DNA of 64,000 bases, from contig NZ_BAABWG010000001.1 in the NCBI RefSeq assembly GCF_040372165.1, positions 682,001 to 746,000 of the forward strand, read 5' to 3'. The notes below the pieces were generated by a model. That model worked only from the letters and a program-made list of their open reading frames with translations. It was not told the DNA's origin and did no database searches. The DNA is from Hydrogenophaga sp040372165. GTDB taxonomy: Bacteria; Pseudomonadota; Gammaproteobacteria; Burkholderiales; Burkholderiaceae_C. The translations under genes and the position numbers were made by a program. Below, in pieces: positions 7,467 through 15,599 of this stretch; the stretch's first letter is position 1; the number at the start of each line of letters is the position of its first letter.

Positions 7467-9224
7467 ATGGACAATGCGTCAAACGCATCCGAGGCATGGC
7501 TCAACGCCACGCAGGCTTTTCAGCAGCAATGGATGCAGCAGTGGGGTCAGATGGCCCAGCAATGGGCGCCAACAGGACAGTGGGCTCCGCCGGGAATGGG
7601 GGGCAGTGCGGTTTCGCAGCTTGAGGACTGGTTTTCCAAGGCGTCGGGCGGATCCGTTCAGTTGGACCCGGCCAAGGCCATTGAGATCCAGAAAACCTAT
7701 CTGAGCGAACTCGCCTCGATCTGGAACCAGGGCATCGATGTCAAGCCCCCGAAAGACCGGCGTTTCTCTGCTGACGCGTGGGCCAGCAATCCGGTGTCTG
7801 CATTTGCGGCCGCTCTGTACCTGCTCAATGCGCGCACCTTGATGTCCCTGGCCGAAGCGGTGGAAGGGGACGAGAAGACGCGCGCCCGTGTCCGCTTCGC
7901 AGTCCAGCAATGGGTGGACGCCAGCGCGCCGAGCAACTTTCTGGCGTTCAATGCGGAAGCGCAGCGCAAGGCACTGGAAACCAAGGGCGAGAGCATTGCC
8001 CAAGGGGTACAGAACCTGCTGCATGACATTCGCCAGGGCCACGTGTCCATGACCGATGAAAGCGTGTTCGAGGTGGGCAAGAACGTGGCCACCACCGAAG
8101 GCGCCGTGGTCTATGAAAACGAACTGTTTCAGCTGATCGAATACAAGCCGCTGACGGCCAAGGTTTACGAGCGCCCGTTCCTGATGGTGCCTCCGTGCAT
8201 CAACAAGTTCTACATTCTGGATCTTCAGCCCGAGAATTCACTCATCCGCTATGCAGTGGAGCAGGGGCACCGCACCTTCGTGGTCAGCTGGCGCAATCCC
8301 GACGAATCGCTTGGCGACAAGACATGGGACGACTACATCGAAGGCGCTGTGATCGAGGCCATCAATGTGGTGCAGGACATCACCCGTGCGAAGGACATCA
8401 ATGCGCTGGGCTTCTGTGTGGGCGGCACGATGCTGGGCACCGCACTGGCTGTACTGGCAGCACGAGGCGAGCATCCCGTGCACTGCGCAACGTTCCTCAC
8501 CACGTTGCTGGACTTCACCGACACCGGCATTCTGGACGTGTTCATTGACGAGAACTTCGTGAAGTTCAGGGAGATGCAGTTTGCCGAGGGCGGCATCATG
8601 CCCGGCCGGGATCTGGCCACCACGTTCAGCTTTTTGCGCCCCAATGATCTGGTCTGGAACTATGTGGTGGGCAACTACCTCAAGGGTGAGACACCGCCAC
8701 CGTTTGACTTGCTCTACTGGAACTCGGACAGCACCAACCTGCCTGGACCTTATTACGCCTGGTACCTGCGCAACACGTACCTGGAAAACAACCTCATCCA
8801 GCCAGGCAAAGCGGTCGTGTGTGGCGAGAAGGTGGATTTCACCAAGGTGAAGCTGCCGGTCTACATCTACGGGTCGCGCGAGGACCATATCGTGCCAATC
8901 GCCGCCGCTTACGCCAGCACCCATGTGCTGCCGGGCAAGAAGCGGTTTGTCATGGGCGCATCTGGCCACATTGCGGGCGTGATCAATCCGCCGGCCAAGG
9001 GCAAGCGCAGTCACTGGACGGGGCCCGCCAACAAGTTCCCGGAGACGGTGGACGAGTGGGTGGATGGTGCCAAGGAGCACCCGGGCAGCTGGTGGGACGA
9101 TTGGGCCGCTTGGCTCAAGCCGCAAGCCGGAAAACAGATAGCCGCACCCAAGACGTATGGCCGCGCGAAAGCCTATGCGGCAATCGAGCCAGCCCCTGGC
9201 AGCTACGTCAAAGTCAAAGCCTGA
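7467..9224 (+). CDS. phaC: Class I poly(3-hydroxyalkanoate) synthase
   Basis: Polymerises (R)-3-hydroxyacyl-CoA into PHA granules; 585 aa, the usual class I size. The N-terminal quarter is the variable dimer/granule region (with Gln-rich start), followed by the alpha/beta hydrolase domain. The lipase-like box GFCVGGT holds the catalytic Cys317. The conserved Asp (YGSREDHIVP) and His (GASGHIAGVINPP) complete the triad. GGAG lies upstream of the ATG. It is the first gene of phaC-phaA-phaB; the next gene starts 33 bases after its stop. Confidence 0.97.
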   Translation: MDNASNASEAWLNATQAFQQQWMQQWGQMAQQWAPTGQWAPPGMGGSAVSQLEDWFSKASGGSVQLDPAKAIEIQKTYLSELASIWNQGIDVKPPKDRRFSADAWASNPVSAFAAALYLLNARTLMSLAEAVEGDEKTRARVRFAVQQWVDASAPSNFLAFNAEAQRKALETKGESIAQGVQNLLHDIRQGHVSMTDESVFEVGKNVATTEGAVVYENELFQLIEYKPLTAKVYERPFLMVPPCINKFYILDLQPENSLIRYAVEQGHRTFVVSWRNPDESLGDKTWDDYIEGAVIEAINVVQDITRAKDINALGFCVGGTMLGTALAVLAARGEHPVHCATFLTTLLDFTDTGILDVFIDENFVKFREMQFAEGGIMPGRDLATTFSFLRPNDLVWNYVVGNYLKGETPPPFDLLYWNSDSTNLPGPYYAWYLRNTYLENNLIQPGKAVVCGEKVDFTKVKLPVYIYGSREDHIVPIAAAYASTHVLPGKKRFVMGASGHIAGVINPPAKGKRSHWTGPANKFPETVDEWVDGAKEHPGSWWDDWAAWLKPQAGKQIAAPKTYGRAKAYAAIEPAPGSYVKVKA

Positions 9225-9257
9225 TTTTCATATCGAATTTTTCATAGGAGACCTGTA

Positions 9258-10436
9258 ATGGAAGACATCGTGATCGTTTCGGCGGTTCGCACCGCGATTG
9301 GCAAGTTCGGCGGCAGCCTGGCCAAGGTGTCTGCGCCCGAACTGGGCAGCGTGGTGATCAAAGAGTTGCTGGAGCGCACAGGCGTCGCGCCAGATGCCGT
9401 GGGCGAAGTCATCATGGGTCAGGTGCTGGCAGCAGGTGTCGGCCAGAACCCGGCTCGCCAGGCCATGATGAAAGCGGGCATCGCCAAGGAAACGCCTGCG
9501 CTGACCATCAACGCTGTTTGCGGGTCCGGCCTCAAGGCTGTGATGCTGGCGGCTCAGGCGGTGGCCTGGGGTGATAGCGACATCGTGATCGCAGGCGGCC
9601 AGGAGAACATGAGTGCCAGCCCGCACGTGGTGCCCAATAGTCGCAACGGCCAGCGAATGGGTGACTGGAAGATGGTCGACACCATGATCGTCGATGGTCT
9701 CTGGGACGTCTACAACCAGTACCACATGGGCATCACTGCCGAGAACGTCGCCAAGGAGCATGAGATCACCCGTGGCATGCAGGACGAGCTGGCGCTCAAG
9801 AGCCAGCAAAAAGCCGGGGCTGCGCAAGAGGCTGGCAAATTCAAGGAGGAGATCGTTCCTGTCAATATCCCGCAGCGCAAGGGCGATCCGGTGGTGTTCA
9901 AGGACGATGAATTCATCAACAAGAAGACCAGCTCCGAGGCGCTTGGTGGCCTCAAACCAGCGTTCGCCAAAGACGGCACGGTGACGGCGGGCAATGCGTC
10001 TGGCATCAACGATGGTGCGGCGGCCGTGATGGTCATGAGCGCGAAGAAAGCGGCGGAACTGGGCCTCAAGCCCATGGCGCGCATTGTCTCCTTCGGCACC
10101 AGTGGCCTGGATCCGGCCACCATGGGTATGGGCCCGGTGCCGGCGACTCAAAAGGCGCTGGCACGTGCTGGCTGGACGGCTGAAGACGTGGACCTGTTTG
10201 AGCTCAATGAAGCGTTTGCAGCGCAGGCCTGTGCTGTGAACAAAGTGCTGGGCGTCGACGCATCCAAGGTCAACGTCAACGGTGGCGCCATTGCCATCGG
10301 TCACCCGATCGGTGCATCTGGTTGCCGCATTCTCGTCACCCTCTTGCACGAGATGGCGCGCCGCGACGCCAAGAAGGGCGTTGCAGCCCTCTGCATTGGC
10401 GGTGGCATGGGGGTTTCCCTCGCTATCGAGCGCTGA
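9258..10436 (+). CDS. phaA: Acetyl-CoA acetyltransferase (beta-ketothiolase)
   Basis: Condenses two acetyl-CoA to acetoacetyl-CoA for PHB synthesis; 392 aa. The nucleophile Cys88 lies in AVCGSGLKAV, the catalytic His in NGGAIAIGHPIGASG, and the second Cys (379) in CIGGGMG. These positions match biosynthetic thiolases such as PhaA of Cupriavidus. AGGAG precedes the ATG. It lies between phaC and phaB. Confidence 0.96.
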   Translation: MEDIVIVSAVRTAIGKFGGSLAKVSAPELGSVVIKELLERTGVAPDAVGEVIMGQVLAAGVGQNPARQAMMKAGIAKETPALTINAVCGSGLKAVMLAAQAVAWGDSDIVIAGGQENMSASPHVVPNSRNGQRMGDWKMVDTMIVDGLWDVYNQYHMGITAENVAKEHEITRGMQDELALKSQQKAGAAQEAGKFKEEIVPVNIPQRKGDPVVFKDDEFINKKTSSEALGGLKPAFAKDGTVTAGNASGINDGAAAVMVMSAKKAAELGLKPMARIVSFGTSGLDPATMGMGPVPATQKALARAGWTAEDVDLFELNEAFAAQACAVNKVLGVDASKVNVNGGAIAIGHPIGASGCRILVTLLHEMARRDAKKGVAALCIGGGMGVSLAIER

Positions 10437-10541
10437 TTGCGCATTACATTGGTCAGCAGTGCGGCGTGCAATGGCGTGCCGTGTGCTGGACCGCAGACCT
10501 GACAGTTTTTTGTTTATCCAAGGGTAAGAGGAGAGAAAATC

Positions 10542-11279
10542 ATGACTCAACGCATCGCATATGTCACCGGTGGCATGGGTGGCATCGGTACTGCCATTTG
10601 CCAGCGCCTGCACAAAGAGGGCTTCAAGGTCATCGCTGGTTGCGGACCAACCCGCGACTTCCAGAAGTGGCTTGACGAGCAGAAGGCTCAGGGCTTTACT
10701 TTTTATGCTTCTGTCGGCAACGTGGCCGAGTGGGAGTCCACCGTGGATGCATTTGCGAAAGCCAAGGCAGAGCATGGCCCGATCGACGTTCTGGTCAACA
10801 ACGCCGGTATCACCAAGGACCGGATGTTCCTGAAAATGACCAAGGAAGACTGGGATGCCGTGATGAGCACCAACCTGGACTCCATGTTCAACGTGACCAA
10901 GCAGGTTGTGCCTGACATGGTGGAAAGAGGCTGGGGCCGCATCATCAACATTTCTTCGGTCAACGGCGAAAAGGGCCAGGCTGGCCAGACCAACTATTCG
11001 GCTGCCAAGGCAGGCATGCACGGCTTTACCATGGCACTGGCGCAGGAGCTGGCCACCAAGGGAGTGACGGTCAACACCGTGAGCCCTGGCTATATTGGCA
11101 CCGACATGGTTCGTGCCATTCGCCCTGACGTGCTGGAGAAAATCGTGGCCACCGTACCCGTCAAGCGACTGGGCGAACCGAGCGAAATCGCGTCCATCAT
11201 TGCCTGGCTGGCCAGTGAAGAAGGCGGCTACTCCACTGGTGCCGATTTCTCGGTCAACGGTGGATTGCACATGGGCTGA
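10542..11279 (+). CDS. phaB: Acetoacetyl-CoA reductase (NADPH, PHB pathway)
   Basis: Short-chain dehydrogenase of 245 aa that makes (R)-3-hydroxybutyryl-CoA, the monomer for PhaC. The Rossmann motif TGGMGGIG is at residues 9-16, NNAG at 86-89, Ser138/139 in INISS, and the catalytic Tyr152/Lys156 in YSAAK. GAGGAG lies 8 bases before the ATG. It is 105 bases after phaA and is closed by a strong terminator. Confidence 0.96.
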   Translation: MTQRIAYVTGGMGGIGTAICQRLHKEGFKVIAGCGPTRDFQKWLDEQKAQGFTFYASVGNVAEWESTVDAFAKAKAEHGPIDVLVNNAGITKDRMFLKMTKEDWDAVMSTNLDSMFNVTKQVVPDMVERGWGRIINISSVNGEKGQAGQTNYSAAKAGMHGFTMALAQELATKGVTVNTVSPGYIGTDMVRAIRPDVLEKIVATVPVKRLGEPSEIASIIAWLASEEGGYSTGADFSVNGGLHMG

Positions 11280-11323
11280 AGCGGCTTTTGCCCTGCCATC
11301 CGGCACTCGGCACATACAAGGAG

Positions 11324-11347
11324 AACCCCGCTTTGGCGGGGTTTTTT
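11324..11347 (+). terminator. Terminator of the phaCAB operon
   Basis: An 8-bp GC-rich stem AACCCCGC/GCGGGGTT with loop TTTG is followed by four more T. Confidence 0.92.
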
Positions 11348-11370
11348 CGTGGCGCTGGGATAATCGGGGA

Positions 11371-12465
11371 ATGTCGACCTGTGCTGCCTCCTCTACTGCT
11401 TCCTCCGCTTTGCTGCCTGTGACCGCCACGGGGCACAGCCTGTGGCGTCTGTCCGTTGCGCCCATGATGGGCTGGACCGACAGGCACTGCCGGTTTTTTC
11501 ATCGGCTGCTGACGCGCCATACCTTGCTCTATACGGAGATGGTGACCAGCAGTGCGCTCATCCATGGCGACACGGACCAGCTGTTGGCCTATAACGATGA
11601 AGAACATCCCGTGGCGTTGCAACTGGGGGGGAGCGAACCTGCTGATCTGGCCAGAGCGGCCAGGATGGGGCAGGAGCGCGGCTATGACGAGATCAACCTC
11701 AACTGCGGTTGCCCCAGTGAGCGCGTGCTCAAGGGGGCTTTTGGCGCTTGCCTGATGGGTGAAGCCGAGCTGGTGCGAGATTGCGTCAAGGCCATGGCCG
11801 ACGTTGTGGATGTGCCGGTCACAGTCAAGCATCGGATCGGCATTGACAAGATCGAAAGTTATGACTTTGTGAGGGACTTCATCGGGACCGTGGCCGAGGG
11901 CGGCTGCCAGGTCTTCATCGTGCATGCACGCAACGCTTGGCTCAAGGGTTTGTCTCCCAAGGAAAACCGCGAGATTCCGCCGCTGAGGTATGAGCTGGTG
12001 CATCGCCTCAAACAGGAGTTTCCACACCTGACCATTGCCATCAATGGTGGCTTCAAGACCAACGACGACATCGCCCCTCAGCTGGAGCAGGTGGACGGCG
12101 TCATGGTGGGGCGCGAGGCTTACCACAACCCCTGGCTCATGGTGGACTGGGATCGTCGTTTCTATGGAGACACCGCCTCGCTGGTGCCGGACCGCGAAGC
12201 GATTGAGCTGGCCATGGTGGACTACATGGAGCGCGCTGCCGCCGAAGATGGGGTCAACTGGTATTCCATCGCCAGCCACATGCTGGGTCTGCGTCACGGT
12301 CTTCGTGGCGCGCGCAAGTGGCGGCAAGTGTGGAGTGACCACCGGCTCAAGCCTCTGCCGGCGCGCGAAGTCTGGGCGATGGCTCAGGCACATGTGAGCC
12401 GGAGTGCCAGTGATGGCGGCATGCATGCCGGCGCAAAAGAACAGGTTTCCGTTTCTCACAATTGA
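11371..12465 (+). CDS. dusA: tRNA-dihydrouridine synthase A
   Basis: FMN- and NADPH-dependent enzyme that reduces U20/U20a in the tRNA D loop; 364 aa. It begins its TIM barrel with LSVAPMMGWTDRHCR, has YTEMVTSSALIHGD, the catalytic Cys in NCGCPSERVLKGAFGACLM, KHRIGID and INGGFKT. The ATG at 11371 was chosen because the frame upstream runs through the phaB terminator. It lies 23 bases after the terminator, so it should have its own promoter; GATAAT at 11359-11364 would give a leader of only a few bases. Confidence 0.94.
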   Translation: MSTCAASSTASSALLPVTATGHSLWRLSVAPMMGWTDRHCRFFHRLLTRHTLLYTEMVTSSALIHGDTDQLLAYNDEEHPVALQLGGSEPADLARAARMGQERGYDEINLNCGCPSERVLKGAFGACLMGEAELVRDCVKAMADVVDVPVTVKHRIGIDKIESYDFVRDFIGTVAEGGCQVFIVHARNAWLKGLSPKENREIPPLRYELVHRLKQEFPHLTIAINGGFKTNDDIAPQLEQVDGVMVGREAYHNPWLMVDWDRRFYGDTASLVPDREAIELAMVDYMERAAAEDGVNWYSIASHMLGLRHGLRGARKWRQVWSDHRLKPLPAREVWAMAQAHVSRSASDGGMHAGAKEQVSVSHN

Positions 12466-12534
12466 TGGCCGCTGGCATGGCCTTTGGCGCGTATGCTCGT
12501 GGCCTCAACATTTGAATCCACTTTGACCTACACA

Positions 12535-12990
12535 ATGACTTTCCCGAACACCTTTCTTCTTCGCTCTTTCGTGCTGGCATGCGGTCTCGCATCAGGCGTC
12601 AATGCCATGGCCCAGAACGCCACCTTGGATGCTGCGGCTGCCGAGCAGGGCGCCGTGGTCACGGCAAGTGGACTTGTCTACCTGCCAATGAAAGAGGGCA
12701 CCGGCGCCAGCCCGGCTGCGAGTGACAAGGTTCGAGTGCACTACAAAGGCACTTTCCCGGACGGCAAGGAGTTCGACAGTTCGTACTCCCGTGGCACGCC
12801 CATCGACTTCCCGCTCAATCGCGTCATCCCTTGCTGGACAGAAGGCGTGCAGCTGATGAAGGTGGGGGGCAAGGCCAAGCTGACCTGCCCGAGTCAACTG
12901 GCCTATGGCTCTCGGGGAGCCGGCGGCGTGATCCCGCCCAATGCAACCCTGGTGTTTGAGGTTGAACTGCTGGGCGTGGCTGGCAAGTAA
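12535..12990 (+). CDS. Exported FKBP-type peptidyl-prolyl cis-trans isomerase
   Basis: Protein of 151 aa with a Sec signal peptide (MTFPNTFLLRSFVLACGLASGVNAMAQ) and one FKBP domain from about residue 45 to the end. Conserved drug/substrate-pocket residues are visible: VHYKGTFPDGKEFDSSY, FPLNRVIPCWTEGVQLMKVGGKAKLTCPSQLAYG and IPPNATLVFEVELL. It lacks the N-terminal dimer domain of FkpA/Mip, so it is a single-domain periplasmic foldase. ATG 12535 puts the signal peptide at the N-terminus. Confidence 0.88.
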   Translation: MTFPNTFLLRSFVLACGLASGVNAMAQNATLDAAAAEQGAVVTASGLVYLPMKEGTGASPAASDKVRVHYKGTFPDGKEFDSSYSRGTPIDFPLNRVIPCWTEGVQLMKVGGKAKLTCPSQLAYGSRGAGGVIPPNATLVFEVELLGVAGK

Positions 12991-13070
12991 TCGCAAGTCA
13001 CGTATCGGCACTGGCAGTCGCGCCCGATCGAGGAAGCTGCCAACAGAAAAAAAGAAAGAAGAACAAGAGA

Positions 13071-13107
13071 AAAAGCCCTCCCTGATCAAGGTCAGCAGAG
13101 GGTTTTT
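13071..13107. terminator. Terminator between the FKBP gene and sqr (convergent)
   Basis: Stem CCCTC/GAGGG with an inner CTGA/TCAG stem, A-rich on the left and five T on the right. It can serve the FKBP gene and, less well, the minus-strand sqr gene. Confidence 0.7.
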
Positions 13108-13137
13108 CTGTTCCGGAGCCGTCGGGCTGCGGGTACT

Positions 13138-14427
13138 TCACTTGCCAGTGATTTTTCCCTTGAGTTTGGTGATGCCGATGAAGTCCATGACGATCTTCTC
13201 GTAGATCGGCTCAGAGGTTCCCTTGCGCATTTTTCGCATGAAGTACTTCTCGAAGGCCACTTTGGCCAGGTGTACCCATTTGCCTTCGCTGAACCAGCTC
13301 ACATTGCGCGGGGGAATCTGCGGCAGGGCCACGAAGGCAGCACCGGTGTCGCCGAAATCGGCCAGGCAGACGGTGTTCCAGGTGGCATGGTGTGTGGGCT
13401 CCTTTCCATCCATGAGTTCCCGGATGTTGTGGGCGGTGGCCGTGACCATGGATTCGATCATGTAGCCGGTCTTCGGCGTCCCGCAGGGAATAGGGGTGGC
13501 TTCCACGGGCGGAATCGCCACACACACACCTACGCTGAAGATATTGCGGTACTTGGGGTTTCGCTGGTGTTCGTCAATGGTGATGAAGCCACGTGGATTG
13601 GTCAGCCCTTCGATACCAAAAACAGCATCCACACCCTTGAAGGCGGGCAACATCATCGAGTGCTTGAATGGAAGCTCGTGGTCTTGCACAGGTTTGCCGC
13701 GCTCGTCGTGCTCGGTGATGAACATCTTGCCCGCTTCGATCTTGTTGACCTTGGCGTTGCAGATCCATTTGATGTGGCGCTGTCGCATGGCCGATTCCAG
13801 CATGCCCTTGGAGTCGCCCACGCCGCCCAGGCCCAGGTGCCCGATATAGGGCTCGGAGGTGACGAAGGTCATGGGCACCTTGTCCCGGATCTTGCGCTTG
13901 CGCAGATCCGTGTCCATGATCATGGCGAACTCATAGGCGGGGCCAAAACAGGATGCACCTTGCACGGCACCGACCACGATGGGGCCTGGCTCCCGCACGA
14001 ATTTGTCCCAGGCGCTCTTGGCCCCCTCGGCATGGTTCACATGGCAAATCGATTCAGTATGGCCGCCGTGCGGGCCAAGGCCTTCGATCTCATCAAACGC
14101 CAGCTTGGGGCCCGTGGCGATGACCAGGTAGTCGTAGTCCACCCGCGTGCCGTCCATGAGCTCAACCTGATTTTCTTCCGGGTGAACGCGCTTGGCCGCC
14201 TGGATGAAGGTCTCAATCCTCTTCTTGCCCAGCGCCTCGGCAATATCGACCTCAATGTCGCCACGGGTTCGCCAGTCCACGGCAACCCAGGGATTGGAAG
14301 GGACAAAGTGAAACTTGGGGCTTTCGCTGATGACAGTGACCGTATCGGACGGACCGACCAGATCTTTCATCTCATAAGCCATGGGCATGCCGCCGATGCC
14401 GGCGCCCAGAATGACGATACGGGCCAT
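13138..14427 (-). CDS. sqr: Sulfide:quinone oxidoreductase
   Basis: FAD enzyme of 429 aa that oxidises sulfide and passes electrons to the quinone pool at the inner face of the membrane. The FAD motif GAGIGGMPMAYE lies at residues 8-19. All three redox Cys of the SQR family are present at 128 (ESICHV), 160 (GASCFGP) and 354 (NTVCLADFGD), at nearly the same positions as the Acidithiobacillus enzyme. The start was set at 14427 because GAGGAG lies just upstream and the FAD motif then begins directly. The gene is alone, with no sulfur dioxygenase or rhodanese near it. Confidence 0.87.
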   Translation of the reverse strand: MARIVILGAGIGGMPMAYEMKDLVGPSDTVTVISESPKFHFVPSNPWVAVDWRTRGDIEVDIAEALGKKRIETFIQAAKRVHPEENQVELMDGTRVDYDYLVIATGPKLAFDEIEGLGPHGGHTESICHVNHAEGAKSAWDKFVREPGPIVVGAVQGASCFGPAYEFAMIMDTDLRKRKIRDKVPMTFVTSEPYIGHLGLGGVGDSKGMLESAMRQRHIKWICNAKVNKIEAGKMFITEHDERGKPVQDHELPFKHSMMLPAFKGVDAVFGIEGLTNPRGFITIDEHQRNPKYRNIFSVGVCVAIPPVEATPIPCGTPKTGYMIESMVTATAHNIRELMDGKEPTHHATWNTVCLADFGDTGAAFVALPQIPPRNVSWFSEGKWVHLAKVAFEKYFMRKMRKGTSEPIYEKIVMDFIGITKLKGKITGK

Positions 14428-14470
14428 GGGGTTGAACTCCTCAGGTGTGATACGTGACGAGTTCATAATA

Positions 14471-14490
14471 CTCCCAGGGGTTTATGGGAG
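14471..14490. promoter_or_regulatory. Inverted repeat in the sqr upstream region
   Basis: CTCCCA-N8-TGGGAG lies 44-63 bases upstream of the chosen sqr start. It could be an operator; no known regulator motif was recognised. Confidence 0.3.
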
Positions 14491-14563
14491 CATGACAAAT
14501 ATCAAATTTTCACATGGGGAAAACCCGTGACTCGATCATTCCCGTCAGTGAAAAGACCACAAC

Positions 14564-15454
14564 TCAGATGCCAAGAGCCGAAAAGTCCATCCAGCCTTCC
14601 TTGACCGGCGGGCACCATAGGTAGGCCGTGGTACGTGGCTCGGAGAAGCTGAACAGCGCGTCCACAATGCCGTCTTCCGCACCGGTCATGCGGGTGAGCA
14701 GGCGTTCAAATGGATCGAATGAAGGGGCGAAGCAGGCAAAGGCAAAGCCGCCCTCATTGCCATCGACGTATGGCATCGAACGTCGCAGCAACACGGCTGG
14801 CGGGCTGAAACTCCGGTGATTCACCCGGTTCGCGTGAGCAGAGGGCGGCGCATCAGGGATCGCTTCACCGGTATCCCGCTCCCGTCCGAACGTATGGTCC
14901 TGCTGCGATCGGGACATGGCCTCAAAACGGCTGAGCCGATGGTGCCATCGCATGGCTGTGGCAAAGCAGCTGCCGGCCAGGACACCAGCTGTCGATGGCA
15001 GCATGGCCGCTTCGGCAGCCGATTCGCCCACGAGCCGCTCGGCCTGGTTTTTGTAACCCGTCAGATCACGTCCGTCGCCGTGACGGATGGCGTCTGTGAT
15101 GTACACCACTTCAAACGAAGGGGCCAGCAGCGTTTCGAGATGACGGCTTCTCAGCAAAAGCTCGCCGCGCTCGCTGCCACGCAGCCACAGCAACAGGTCG
15201 ACAGGTGTTGAAGGCAGTTTGACCCGTGCGCCGTCAATGCCCCTGAACTCGCGCAAGCCTGGAATCTCCTTGCCCAGGACGCGTACCAGTGATGGCCCGA
15301 TGGCCACAACCGTCTCATCCCCATCGGCTTGCGTTGCCAGGCGGCGCAGCGCCGTGGTCGGATCAGCGCCGACACGCAACTGAAGGCTCAGATAGCGTGC
15401 GTGCGAGGGAATCGGGGCGAGTATGCCGGGTTGGGCGAGGTGGGCAACGGTCAT
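14564..15454 (-). CDS. DyP-type peroxidase homologue with altered catalytic motif
   Basis: Heme peroxidase family member (class P/YfeX-like), 296 aa from the ATG at 15454 (a longer frame opens at 15529). The C-terminal half is well conserved: RWHHRLSRFE with the proximal heme His, the segment DAPPSAHANRVNHRSF, the distal Arg in LLRRSMPY, and EDGIVDALFSFSEPRTTAYLWCPP. The distal motif, normally GxxDGTxNP with the acid-base Asp, is replaced here by GYKNQAERL at residues 133-141. The key Asp is Asn and the following Gly is Gln. So the fold is kept but normal peroxidase catalysis is doubtful. It lacks a signal peptide. Confidence 0.85.
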   Translation of the reverse strand: MTVAHLAQPGILAPIPSHARYLSLQLRVGADPTTALRRLATQADGDETVVAIGPSLVRVLGKEIPGLREFRGIDGARVKLPSTPVDLLLWLRGSERGELLLRSRHLETLLAPSFEVVYITDAIRHGDGRDLTGYKNQAERLVGESAAEAAMLPSTAGVLAGSCFATAMRWHHRLSRFEAMSRSQQDHTFGRERDTGEAIPDAPPSAHANRVNHRSFSPPAVLLRRSMPYVDGNEGGFAFACFAPSFDPFERLLTRMTGAEDGIVDALFSFSEPRTTAYLWCPPVKEGWMDFSALGI

Positions 15455-15599
15455 GCGCGGGCACTCCGGGGAATGGGCAACGGGCCGGACCCGGGTCAAT
15501 CCGGGCCACGACTGGCTCTGCGCCATCATGCCCCGTCTGATGACGCGTGTGCGACAGTCAGTATGCTGGCTCGGTGCTTTTTCACGGAAAGCGCCCGAT

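Noticed and set aside
9228..11465. 745-codon minus-strand frame
   Set aside because: Shadow of phaA and phaB; low-complexity His/Arg-rich translation with no domain.
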